The notes beneath the pieces were generated by a model. The model saw only the letters and a program-made list of their open reading frames with translations, ran no database searches and was not told the origin of the DNA. Source: Saccharicrinis carchari (lineage in GTDB: Bacteria; Bacteroidota; Bacteroidia; Bacteroidales; Marinilabiliaceae). From it: 64,000 nt of DNA. Position numbers and translations under genes: made by a program. Each line of letters begins with the position of its first letter. Within the stretch, counting starts at the first letter, position 1. The DNA lies in the NCBI RefSeq assembly GCF_900182605.1, contig NZ_FXTB01000002.1, positions 372,001-436,000 of the forward strand, given 5' to 3'. This document shows, one piece after another, positions 9,617-18,289 of the stretch.

Positions 9617-10723
9617 CTAAAACAGTTTCTTGGCAAGGCTTTTATCTAAAGCTTGTTTATGCAGCATTATGGCTACCGTGTTCATGCGCAGGTATTCCTC
9701 CGACATGTACACATATCCCCCGTAGGGATTATTTTCTGTGCCCCAGCTATTTTTGGTTTTAAAATAAAGTATTCCGTTTTTGTCTTTGGCCATTCCTACA
9801 ATATGCATCAGGTGGTCGTCGGTAGCCCGCCACGAATAAAAAGCCTTTTGGCGATCTGTTTGTGTTACATGCTTCTCAAATTGTGGGGTAAAGCCTTGGG
9901 ATTCATCTAAGGGGATAAAGGCTACTCCTTCTTTATGCGAAAAGAAATCCTCCGTTACATCACCGTCCCAAACAATAGAATAACCGTTATCTAAAGCATG
10001 CTTCATAGTGGCAATCAATTCATCAATGGGCACGTTATAATACCTGTCATGCGACCAGTTGTCGGGTATTTCTAAATCAAAAGGTTTGTAAAATGGATGA
10101 TGGGTGTAGGAGCTAAGCTCCACATAGTTGTTTTTATCAATTCCCAGCCCCTGGGCATATTCTACCGGTGAGTAGTTCCTGTTGTTAAAACGCACTTGCG
10201 TTGGGGTTTTACCCATATAATTAATGAGTACCGATTGAATATTCTTAAACCAAACATCCGAGGGTGAAGCTTCTTTTTGTGCGATGTAACCATCCAACAG
10301 TGCTCTTAAGGCGGTCTCCATTTCGCTGTGGTTGTGTTTTTGTGAGGTGTCCGGGATGCCATAGTAATAGTTTTCGGGCACAAGACCGTGTGTCTGCACC
10401 ACATTCATCACATCGTGTGCCTGACCACCCTGACTAAAATTGCCCATGCCGTGCAGCAAAACAAACTGTCTGGCTTTTTTCTGATATACGTGCTTAACAA
10501 TAAACATTTCTGATAGATCCAGCTCCGGTCCACCCATTCGCATTATTTCCGATTCGATAAAGGATATCGTGGCGTAGGCCCAGCAAGTACCTGTTTTGTC
10601 TTGACTTTTAACCGCTGTAGTTTTAATTACTGTTTCGGATCCAAAAACAAATTTTTCTTGTGCTGCTAATGTGAACGACCAAAGGCATGCAAATGCCAGA
10701 ATTACATATTTTAATGATTTCAT
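9617..10723 (-). CDS. Exported C1B-family cysteine peptidase (bleomycin-hydrolase-like)
   Basis: A 368-residue papain-clan peptidase resembling aminopeptidase C/bleomycin hydrolase. The catalytic triad is visible: Cys47 in KTGTCWAY, His307 in HLMHIVGM and Asn325 in KNSWG. Unlike cytosolic PepC it carries a signal peptide (LAAQ, cleavage near residue 21), so it acts in the periplasm or outside. The ATG at 10723 starts the signal peptide; an upstream TTG would add ten residues. It is monocistronic and convergent with the DUF4097 gene. Confidence 0.92.
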   Translation of the reverse strand: MKSLKYVILAFACLWSFTLAAQEKFVFGSETVIKTTAVKSQDKTGTCWAYATISFIESEIMRMGGPELDLSEMFIVKHVYQKKARQFVLLHGMGNFSQGGQAHDVMNVVQTHGLVPENYYYGIPDTSQKHNHSEMETALRALLDGYIAQKEASPSDVWFKNIQSVLINYMGKTPTQVRFNNRNYSPVEYAQGLGIDKNNYVELSSYTHHPFYKPFDLEIPDNWSHDRYYNVPIDELIATMKHALDNGYSIVWDGDVTEDFFSHKEGVAFIPLDESQGFTPQFEKHVTQTDRQKAFYSWRATDDHLMHIVGMAKDKNGILYFKTKNSWGTENNPYGGYVYMSEEYLRMNTVAIMLHKQALDKSLAKKLF

Positions 10724-11060
10724 AGGATATGATACTTTTAAAACAAGGAGCAAAATAACAAAAATTTATTGAGGGAAGAAAACAATAACAAATGGTAGAA
10801 ATGCTTGGCTACAAAAGAGGTGTAAGCAAAATTAGGAGTAAAAACAGGAGTTTGAACGGCGATACGATTCCAAAACTAAAGGCCCATTGGCCTATCTCAA
10901 CTAATGTATTAATTTAAGATTATTAATGGCTATTGCAGCTTAGTTATCATTTGTATTTAGGGCTTTTACCGCCTTAGGAAATTCAATTTTTAAAAAACAA
11001 AGCCGCCAGAAAAAAAATCTGACGGCTCTGCTTCATTCATATCTAATTGTACTTCGAGTT
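10724..11060. other. Intergenic gap between carB and C1 peptidase genes
   Basis: About 340 nt with no convincing ORF. It contains the carB terminator at its right end and must contain the promoter of the minus-strand C1 peptidase gene, but no clean TAnnTTTG box was found for it. Confidence 0.5.
10991..11027 (-). terminator. carB terminator
   Basis: A 10-bp stem (11001-11010 with 11018-11027, one G-U pair) has a homopolymer loop. On the minus strand it is followed by a TTGTTTTTTA tract, placed 34 nt after the carB stop. Confidence 0.85.
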
Positions 11061-14000
11061 TTACTTATATTCCTGCCAGCTTTTAATCTTAATACCTTCG
11101 ATATCCATATTACAAAATGCATTAATAAAAGCGCTAGCTAATCGGGCATTGGTAATTAATGGGATATTAAAGTCAATGGCGTTACGGCGTATCTTATAGC
11201 CGTTGCGTAGTTCGCTTGTGCTTAGGTTTTTAGGGATGTTTACTACCAGATCAATTTCTTTGTTGCGTATCATCTCTAAAGAGTTGGGATGCAAATCCGG
11301 TTCGCTGGGCCAGTAAATATGGGTTGTTTCCACATCGTTCTCAGCAAAAAATTTATGGGTTCCACCGGTGGCAAAAATGTTATATCCATTTTTCTTCAGT
11401 AAACGAGCACTTTCCAATAGTTCAAGTTTGGAGCGCACGGGACCCGACGAAATTAATACATTCTTTTTGGGTATGGTGTAACCCACCGACAGCATGGCGT
11501 TTAGGATGGCTTCGTCGAAGTTGTCGCCTATGCAACCTACTTCGCCCGTTGAGGACATGTCTACGCCCAAAACCGGATCGGCCTTGGCCAATCGTGCAAA
11601 TGAAAATTGCGGTGCTTTGATACCCACACAATCCAGGTCAAACAGGTTTTTGCTTGGTTTTTCTACATCCATGCCCAGCATCACCTGCGTAGCGATATCG
11701 ATAAGATTTACCTTAAGTATTTTGCTCACGAACGGAAAGCTGCGCGAAGCCCTTAGGTTACATTCAATTACTTTTAGCTGGTTGTTTTTGCCTAATAATT
11801 GCATGTTAAACGGTCCGGATATGTCCAGTGCTTTAGCAATTTCGCGTGCTATCTTTTTTACACGTCGTAGCGTTTCGATATATATTTTTTGCGGAGGGAA
11901 CACAATGGTGGCATCTCCGGAGTGAACTCCGGCAAACTCTACGTGCTCGGAGATGGCATAAGCCACCAGTTCGCCATTTTTAGCAACGGCATCTACCTCT
12001 ATTTCTTTGGCTTCTTCTATAAATTCCGATACCACTACCGGATATTCTTTGGATACGTTGGCTGCCAAATTCAAGAAGTGCTCCAGCTCGTCTTTGTTAC
12101 TCACCACATTCATAGCCGCACCCGACAGTACATAGCTTGGCCTCACCAACACGGGGAAGCCTACCTCATCTACAAAGGTAAAAATATCTTCAACCGATGT
12201 CAGTTCGTTCCAACGGGGTTGGTCAATATCCAGACTATCCAGCATGGCCGAAAATTTCTGGCGGTTTTCTGCTTTGTCTATATTTTCGGGCGAAGTTCCT
12301 AAAATAGGTACCTGCTGCCCGTGGAGTTTTAAGGCCAGGTTGTTAGGTATCTGTCCACCTACCGAAACAATAACTCCTTTAGGTGTTTCCAGATCGATGA
12401 TGTCCAGTACACGCTCAAACGATAGTTCATCAAAGTAAAGTCGATCGCACATGTCGTAATCGGTACTCACCGTTTCCGGATTATAATTTATCATCACCGA
12501 ACGGTAATTTTGCTCGCGTATTGTATTGAGGGCGTTTACGCTACACCAATCAAACTCCACGGAGCTGCCGATGCGGTAGGCACCACTGCCCAGTACAATT
12601 ACCGAATTACCATCTTTTTCGTAATCTATATCGTGTTGGCTGCCACTATAGGTTAAATATAAATAGTTAATCTGAGCGGGGAATTCGCCGGCCAGGGTAT
12701 CGATTTGTTTAACAACCGGAAGTATGTTGCGTTTCTTGCGTTCTGCTCTTACCTTCAGCAAATCATTTCCAATAACTTCGCTGGTGCTTTTAAAAACACA
12801 ACGCGCTATCTGAAAATCCGAATATCCCATTCTTTTAGCCGAGCGGAGTAAATCGTCGGGTAAACTTTCGAGTGTTGAATAGGTTTTTAATTCCTTTTCC
12901 AGATCTGAAATGTTTTTGAGCTTTTCCAGAAACCAGTGGTCAATTTTGCTTAGTTCGTGTATTTGCTCAACACTCATGCCCATGTTAAAAGCTTCGGCAA
13001 TAGCATATATACGTTGGTCGGTAGGTTCGGCCAGTTCGGTTTTTACATCAATGCCTTTAAGTGGTTGGTTGGCTACAAAACCATGCATTCCCTGCCCAAT
13101 CATGCGTAGTCCTTTTTGTATGGCCTCTTCAAAGGTACGGCCAATGGACATGATTTCGCCAACGGACTTCATGCTGCTACCTATTTGTTTGCTCACACCG
13201 TTAAACTTGTTCAAGTCCCAACGTGGAATCTTACAAACTACATAATCCAAAGCTGGTTCAAAAAAAGTAGAAGTAACTTTGGTTACTGAGTTTTTGAGTT
13301 CGTGCAAGCCATATCCTAAACCTAATTTGGCCGCCACAAAGGCTAAGGGATAGCCGGTAGCTTTGGAGGCCAGCGCACTGGAACGTGATAAGCGGGCGTT
13401 GACTTCAATAACGCGGTAATCCTCCGATTCCGGATCCAGGGCGTACTGTACGTTACATTCTCCCACCACACCAATATGTCGGATGATTTTTATAGCCAGT
13501 TCGCGCAATTTATGATATTCGGTGTTGGAAAGGGTTTGCGAGGGCGCCACTACAATACTTTCTCCGGTGTGTATTCCCAGCGGGTCGAAGTTTTCCATAT
13601 TACAAACCGTGATGCAGTTGTTGTACTTGTCGCGCACTACTTCGTACTCCACTTCTTTCCAGCCTTTAAGCGATTCCTCTACCAGTATCTGATCCGAGTA
13701 GGAAAAAGCATTTTCGGCCCTTTCTTTTAGTTCTTGTTTGTTATTGCAAAAACCACTTCCCATTCCCCCTAAGGTGTAGGCAGCACGTACAATAATCGGA
13801 AAGCCTATCTTGTCGGATGCCTTAAGGGCTTCCTCTACGGAAGTTACAGCCAGGCTGACAGGTGTTTTTACATCAATTTCTCTAAGTATGTTGGCAAATA
13901 TTTCGCGGTCTTCGGTATTGATGATGGATTGAACCGGCGTTCCCAATACTTTTATATTGTATTTCTCCAATACGCCCGATAGATATAGCTTAGTGCCACA

Positions 14001-14285
14001 GTTTAAGGCTGTTTGTCCGCCAAAAGCCAATAATATACCCTGCGGTTTTTCCTTTTTTATAACTTCTTCTACAAAAAATGGAGTTACGGGTAAAAAATAA
14101 ATCTTATCGGCAATTTTATCCGATGTTTGAACAGTGGCAATGTTTGGATTCACCAAAACCGTTTCGATACCCTCTTCTTTTAATGCGATAAGGGCCTGAG
14201 AACCTGAATAGTCAAACTCTCCTGCTTCACCGATTTTAAGCGCACCCGAACCGAGTACTACTACCTTTTTAATGTCTTTGTTCAT
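11061..14285 (-). CDS. carB: Carbamoyl-phosphate synthase large subunit
   Basis: A 1074-residue CarB, the usual full length, which makes carbamoyl phosphate from ammonia, bicarbonate and 2 ATP for arginine and pyrimidines. Two homologous ATP-grasp halves are present: the N-terminal synthetase half begins VVVLGSGALKIGEAGEFDYSG and the second repeats VIVLGSGAYRIGSSVEFDW near residue 560. The C-terminal 130 residues form the MGS-like regulatory domain (FATGGTHKFF). The ATG at 14285 gives the standard N-terminus; the longer open frame reaches into the argR promoter. carA is not adjacent. It is divergent from argR. Confidence 0.97.
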   Translation of the reverse strand: MNKDIKKVVVLGSGALKIGEAGEFDYSGSQALIALKEEGIETVLVNPNIATVQTSDKIADKIYFLPVTPFFVEEVIKKEKPQGILLAFGGQTALNCGTKLYLSGVLEKYNIKVLGTPVQSIINTEDREIFANILREIDVKTPVSLAVTSVEEALKASDKIGFPIIVRAAYTLGGMGSGFCNNKQELKERAENAFSYSDQILVEESLKGWKEVEYEVVRDKYNNCITVCNMENFDPLGIHTGESIVVAPSQTLSNTEYHKLRELAIKIIRHIGVVGECNVQYALDPESEDYRVIEVNARLSRSSALASKATGYPLAFVAAKLGLGYGLHELKNSVTKVTSTFFEPALDYVVCKIPRWDLNKFNGVSKQIGSSMKSVGEIMSIGRTFEEAIQKGLRMIGQGMHGFVANQPLKGIDVKTELAEPTDQRIYAIAEAFNMGMSVEQIHELSKIDHWFLEKLKNISDLEKELKTYSTLESLPDDLLRSAKRMGYSDFQIARCVFKSTSEVIGNDLLKVRAERKKRNILPVVKQIDTLAGEFPAQINYLYLTYSGSQHDIDYEKDGNSVIVLGSGAYRIGSSVEFDWCSVNALNTIREQNYRSVMINYNPETVSTDYDMCDRLYFDELSFERVLDIIDLETPKGVIVSVGGQIPNNLALKLHGQQVPILGTSPENIDKAENRQKFSAMLDSLDIDQPRWNELTSVEDIFTFVDEVGFPVLVRPSYVLSGAAMNVVSNKDELEHFLNLAANVSKEYPVVVSEFIEEAKEIEVDAVAKNGELVAYAISEHVEFAGVHSGDATIVFPPQKIYIETLRRVKKIAREIAKALDISGPFNMQLLGKNNQLKVIECNLRASRSFPFVSKILKVNLIDIATQVMLGMDVEKPSKNLFDLDCVGIKAPQFSFARLAKADPVLGVDMSSTGEVGCIGDNFDEAILNAMLSVGYTIPKKNVLISSGPVRSKLELLESARLLKKNGYNIFATGGTHKFFAENDVETTHIYWPSEPDLHPNSLEMIRNKEIDLVVNIPKNLSTSELRNGYKIRRNAIDFNIPLITNARLASAFINAFCNMDIEGIKIKSWQEYK

Positions 14286-14329
14286 CTGTTGTTGGCTATT
14301 ATAAAAATTGATGTAATGGTATTCGGCTG

Positions 14330-14337
14330 CAAAAATA
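14330..14337 (-). promoter_or_regulatory. carB promoter, -7 box
   Basis: On the minus strand this reads TATTTTTG, a perfect Bacteroidota -7 element (TAnnTTTG), about 45 nt upstream of the carB start. No clear TTG -33 box is present at the right distance, which would fit a regulated promoter. Confidence 0.55.
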
Positions 14338-14357
14338 GAAATTTTTTGGTAAAATCT

Positions 14358-14373
14358 TTTGAATAATTTCAAA
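14358..14373. promoter_or_regulatory. Palindrome, candidate ArgR operator
   Basis: A 6-4-6 inverted repeat (TTTGAA-TAAT-TTCAAA) lies between the carB and argR -7 boxes and overlaps the argR -33 element. It resembles the ArgR box of other bacteria (TGAAT...ATTCA half sites) but with a spacer about 2 bp shorter. Binding is inferred from position and symmetry. Confidence 0.45.
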
Positions 14374-14388
14374 ATCTGTATATTTTTG
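14358..14388 (+). promoter_or_regulatory. argR promoter (-33 TTTG, -7 TATTTTTG)
   Basis: TTTG at 14358-14361, a 19-nt spacer and TATTTTTG at 14381-14388 match the Bacteroidota sigma-A consensus. The start point would fall around 14394, giving argR a very short leader. Confidence 0.7.
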
Positions 14389-14411
14389 CAAAGCAATTGA
14401 ATAAATATACA

Positions 14412-14888
14412 ATGAAAAGTAAGGCTCAACGCTTAGCAACAATCCAGCATATTATAAGTACACAAAAGGTCAGCAGTCAGGAAGAGTTGCTGCAGCTTAT
14501 GGAAAATTTAGGGTTTGTAACTACGCAGGCCACTTTATCGCGCGACTTGAAGTTTCTGAAAGTAGCAAAAATACCACACCCCGACAAAGGTTATGTGTAC
14601 GAACTGCCGTCGCTTAGTGAAAAATCTTCGAACGATTCATCCGATGATTTTCCGATTGGTGGGGTGGAGAGCATTAATTATAGCGGTAATTTGGTAGTTA
14701 TAAAAACGCGTCCGGGTTTTGCTAACGGGGTAGCCTCTATTATCGACACGCACGATCCTTACGAGATATTGGGCACCATTGCAGGCGACGATACCATACT
14801 ACTTGTAATGAGGGAGGGTGTTTCGCGAGGTCATATATTTGATACATTAAGCACATTTATTCCGGGGCTTAAGAATAAAGAGTATTAG
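14412..14888 (+). CDS. argR: Arginine repressor ArgR
   Basis: A 158-residue ArgR/AhrC-type regulator that senses arginine as a hexamer. The N-terminal winged helix includes QEELLQLMENLGFVTTQATLSRDLKFL (the SRDL motif is diagnostic) and the C-terminal domain has the conserved GDDTILLV arginine-binding region. The ATG at 14412 is used; an in-frame TTG lies 15 nt upstream. It heads the long arginine/proline gene run and diverges from carB across an intergenic palindrome, so it probably controls both directions and itself. Confidence 0.95.
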   Translation: MKSKAQRLATIQHIISTQKVSSQEELLQLMENLGFVTTQATLSRDLKFLKVAKIPHPDKGYVYELPSLSEKSSNDSSDDFPIGGVESINYSGNLVVIKTRPGFANGVASIIDTHDPYEILGTIAGDDTILLVMREGVSRGHIFDTLSTFIPGLKNKEY

Positions 14889-14903
14889 GGAGAAGAGAAG
14901 CAG

Positions 14904-15635
14904 ATGAAATATAATTTTAACATTTGTATAGCAGGGGAGTCGCACTTAAAATATGTGGACGAAATTCTGGAAACTATTGCAGAAGCTGCAAAAGTTAGGG
15001 GAACAGGTATTGCCAAGCGAAGTGCAGGTTATATAATTCAAAAGATAAACGAAGGTAAGGCAATTATAGCTTTACAAGGAGATGATTTTGCAGGTTTTTG
15101 CTACATAGAAACCTGGGGACACGATAAATTTGTGGCCAACTCGGGTCTGATTGTGGTAGACAAATATAGAGGACAGGGCTTGGCTAAGGCTATTAAAACC
15201 AAGGCCTTTGAATTGTCGCGTAAAAGATATCCTGATGCCAAGCTTTTTGGGCTGACAACCGGTTTGGCCGTAATGAAGATAAACTCAGAACTGGGCTATG
15301 TGCCTGTTACCTTTTCGGAACTTACCGACGACGAAATGTTTTGGAAAGGATGCCAAAGCTGTGTCAATTACGATATCCTAACCCGCACAAATCGTAAGCA
15401 TTGCCTTTGTACCGGTATGTTGTACGATCCGGAGCGCATAAAAAAGAAAAGTGACGAAGAACAAAAAAGCCTTAGTGTTTACAAAAGATGGTTGCGGTTT
15501 AAACAATCTGTTTTTCTTAATGGGAACAAAAAAAAGGAAAAGAATGTAAAGAAGGTTCGAGAGAAAAGTAAAAACAACCTACTTTCTTATGTTAATAAGC
15601 GACATATCAAAACAATGCTGAATTTTTGGGGATGA
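14904..15635 (+). CDS. GNAT acyltransferase with C-terminal Cys cluster (candidate first arginine enzyme)
   Basis: A 243-residue GNAT-fold protein. The acyl-CoA-binding motif VVDKYRGQGLAKAI spans residues 84-97. Past the fold, Cys150, Cys153, Cys167 and Cys169 form a CxxC...CxC cluster that could bind a metal, then a very basic tail follows. It lies between argR and argG, a position I recall being kept in Bacteroides arg clusters. No argA or argJ is present in this otherwise complete gene set, so this protein is a candidate N-acyl(succinyl or acetyl)glutamate synthase. That role is inference; the GNAT family assignment is firm. Confidence 0.8.
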   Translation: MKYNFNICIAGESHLKYVDEILETIAEAAKVRGTGIAKRSAGYIIQKINEGKAIIALQGDDFAGFCYIETWGHDKFVANSGLIVVDKYRGQGLAKAIKTKAFELSRKRYPDAKLFGLTTGLAVMKINSELGYVPVTFSELTDDEMFWKGCQSCVNYDILTRTNRKHCLCTGMLYDPERIKKKSDEEQKSLSVYKRWLRFKQSVFLNGNKKKEKNVKKVREKSKNNLLSYVNKRHIKTMLNFWG

Positions 15636-15701
15636 TGCCTTCTCACAGTATGAATCTAAAAACGGGCATAAAAAGCAATCCGTAAAACAACATATTTAAT
15701 A

Positions 15702-16910
15702 ATGGAAACAGAAAAAGTAGTATTAGCTTTCAGCGGTGGATTAGATACATCGTTTTGTGTTAAATATTTAAAGCACGAAAAAAACCTCGATGTTTATTCG
15801 GCCATAGCAAACACGGGTGGATTTGGAAATGATGAGTTGGCCACCATCCAGGAAGGTGCATATGATTTGGGTGTAACAAAACACGTTACACTGGATGTTA
15901 CGGATGTTTATTATCGTAACTGCATTCGTTATATGATTTACGGAAATATTCTAAAAAACAATACCTATCCATTGTCTGTAAGTTCTGAGCGTATTTTTCA
16001 GGCCTATGCCATCGTGGATTATGCACGTAAAATTGGTGCCAAATACATTGCCCATGGTAGTACAGGAGCTGGTAACGACCAAATTCGTTTCGACCTTACT
16101 TTTCAGATTATCGCTCCGGAAATTCAGATTATTACTCCCATTCGCGATTTAACATTATCGCGCGAAGACGAAATTAAATATCTTATTAAACACGGGGTAG
16201 AAAAAGATTGGAAAAAAATGGACTATTCCATTAATAAAGGATTATGGGGAACCAGTGTTGGTGGTAAAGAAACCCTTACATCCAACAAATCCCTGCCCGA
16301 GAGTGCCTATCCCAGCCAGCTGGAAAAGCAGGAGCCATCAGAGTTAAGTATCGAGTTTAATAAAGGAGAGATAGCCTCGGTAAATGGTGAAACCTTTGCC
16401 ACCCCCGTTGATGCCATCCGAAAAATAGAAGCCATCGGTTCGGCTTATGCCATCGGTCGCGATACCCATGTGGGCGATACCATTATCGGCATAAAAGGAA
16501 GGGTGGGCTTTGAGGCTGCTGCGCCCATGCTCATTATTAAGGCACACCACCTGCTCGAAAAACATACCCTTACCAAATGGCAAATGTATTGGAAAGAGCA
16601 ACTAAGCAACTGGTACGGTATGTTATTGCACGAAGCGCAATATGTGGAGCCGGTAATGAGGGACATAGAAAAGTTTCTGGATAATTCGCAGCAGAATGTA
16701 ACAGGAATAGTCACCTTAAAGCTATACCCTTATCGTTTCGAAACCGTGGGCATCGAATCCGACTATGACCTGATGAACTCGGGCTTTGGTGATTATGGCG
16801 AGGTAAACAAAGGCTGGAGCGGCGAAGACGTAAAAGGGTTTACGGCCATTTTGGGTAATCAACTTAAGATTTTTAACAACGTAAACAAGGGACAACTGGA
16901 TATTGAATAG
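15702..16910 (+). CDS. argG: Argininosuccinate synthase
   Basis: A 402-residue ArgG that joins citrulline and aspartate using ATP. The PP-loop AFSGGLDTS is at residues 9-17, followed by the STGAGNDQIRFD substrate-binding segment near residue 120 and the conserved MNSGFGDYGEVN-type C-terminal region. Length and motifs fit the short Bacteroidota form. It follows the GNAT gene by 66 nt on the same strand. Confidence 0.96.
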   Translation: METEKVVLAFSGGLDTSFCVKYLKHEKNLDVYSAIANTGGFGNDELATIQEGAYDLGVTKHVTLDVTDVYYRNCIRYMIYGNILKNNTYPLSVSSERIFQAYAIVDYARKIGAKYIAHGSTGAGNDQIRFDLTFQIIAPEIQIITPIRDLTLSREDEIKYLIKHGVEKDWKKMDYSINKGLWGTSVGGKETLTSNKSLPESAYPSQLEKQEPSELSIEFNKGEIASVNGETFATPVDAIRKIEAIGSAYAIGRDTHVGDTIIGIKGRVGFEAAAPMLIIKAHHLLEKHTLTKWQMYWKEQLSNWYGMLLHEAQYVEPVMRDIEKFLDNSQQNVTGIVTLKLYPYRFETVGIESDYDLMNSGFGDYGEVNKGWSGEDVKGFTAILGNQLKIFNNVNKGQLDIE

Positions 16911-17229
16911 GGAGGGAGATACTTGGCCGGACGTGATAGCAATCATTATATACAAAACATGAGAGTGATTAGCAATCTTTAGCTCCTTTTCTCTGCTGTA
17001 TTTGATTTTTATGTGGGCAACAACAGCTGCAAAAGAGCTTGAAAGCCATTGGATAAACTTTGAATACTATCCCGTTCGGAAGAATAAATTGATTAGATAT
17101 TAAACCACTGAGATAGTAAATAAAATAAGCGACACGAGATGTTGATGATGGCTAAACTAAATGTAAAGTAAAAATGCAACACAGCACTTTTTATCTATTA
17201 TGTAAATATCTCTTATCTAAATAAAAACA
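16911..17229. other. argG-argC intergenic region
   Basis: About 320 nt without an ORF. A discontinuous hairpin is possible between 16981 and 17039 (AGCTC/TTTT/GCTGT segments matched by ACAGC/AAAA/GAGCT), but no T-run follows, so it is not a standard terminator. No complete -33/-7 pair was found before argC. Confidence 0.4.
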
Positions 17230-18195
17230 ATGATTAAAGTAGGAATAGTAGGAGGTGCCGGATATACGGCCGGGGAATTGTTGCGTATTTTACTCCACCA
17301 TCCCCATGTAGAAATAACCTGCATACAGAGTACTAGTAATGCGGGCAATGCCCTTGCTTCGGTGCATACCGATTTGCTGGGAGATACCGATTTAATATTT
17401 TCGGCTGAGCTTAATACCGATCTGGTTGATGTAGTATTTTTATGTATGGGGCATGGAAAATCAAAAGAGTTTTTAAGTAGCAAGCCAATACCCGACCACA
17501 TTAAGATAATTGATCTTAGCCATGATTATAGACTCGAGGCAGAAAAAAATGATTTTGTTTACGGACTGCCCGAATTGAACCTGGAAGCGATAAAAGGAGC
17601 CAATAAAATTGCCAACCCCGGTTGCTTTGCTACCGCTATTCAATTGGCTTTACTGCCCTTGGCCGCTGTGGGAAAATTAAATGAGGTACATGTAAATGCC
17701 GTAACAGGAAGCACCGGTGCCGGACAACAACCTACGTCCACCTCGCATTTCAGTTGGCGCAATAACAATGTATCGGTTTATAAAGCTTTTTCGCACCAGC
17801 ATTTGGGCGAGATAAGACAGTCGTTAAAGCAATTGCAAAAAGGTTTTGAGAAGGCTATAAATTTTATACCCGTTCGGGGTAATTTTGCCCGTGGTATTAT
17901 GGCCACTGCTTATACCGATTGCCAACTGAGTGAAGAAGAAGTCCTTAATATGTACAAAGCCTATTATAAGGATCATCCTTTTGTAACGGTTTCGGATGTG
18001 AACCCACACCTGAAGCAGGTGGTAAATACCAATAAAACCATTTTGTATGTCGAAAAACACGATGATAAAATATTGGTAGTGAGTATGATTGATAATTTGG
18101 TAAAGGGGGCGTCAGGACAAGCCGTACAGAATATGAATTTGATGTTTGGTCTGGACCAAAGTGAAGGACTCCGGCTTAAACCGGTGGCTTTTTAA
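17230..18195 (+). CDS. argC: N-acyl-gamma-glutamyl-phosphate reductase
   Basis: A 321-residue NADPH-dependent reductase converting N-acylglutamyl phosphate to the semialdehyde. The N-terminal GIVGGAGYTAGELLR nucleotide-binding motif and the catalytic Cys132 in IANPGCFAT are present, as is the conserved HxHxxEI-like region (SHQHLGEIRQ). In this cluster the acyl group may be succinyl rather than acetyl, judging from ArgF'. Confidence 0.95.
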   Translation: MIKVGIVGGAGYTAGELLRILLHHPHVEITCIQSTSNAGNALASVHTDLLGDTDLIFSAELNTDLVDVVFLCMGHGKSKEFLSSKPIPDHIKIIDLSHDYRLEAEKNDFVYGLPELNLEAIKGANKIANPGCFATAIQLALLPLAAVGKLNEVHVNAVTGSTGAGQQPTSTSHFSWRNNNVSVYKAFSHQHLGEIRQSLKQLQKGFEKAINFIPVRGNFARGIMATAYTDCQLSEEEVLNMYKAYYKDHPFVTVSDVNPHLKQVVNTNKTILYVEKHDDKILVVSMIDNLVKGASGQAVQNMNLMFGLDQSEGLRLKPVAF

Positions 18196-18289
18196 GATAA
18201 GCTTTATTACAGTCCCTTAAAAATAATTCCCCAAAGCCAACACGCAACCGGGTGAATTTAAAATCCCTTACTTAAAGTCTGTAAAATAA

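Noticed and set aside
16981-17039. Attenuator upstream of argC
   Set aside because: The pairing is interrupted, no T-run follows and no leader peptide is obvious.
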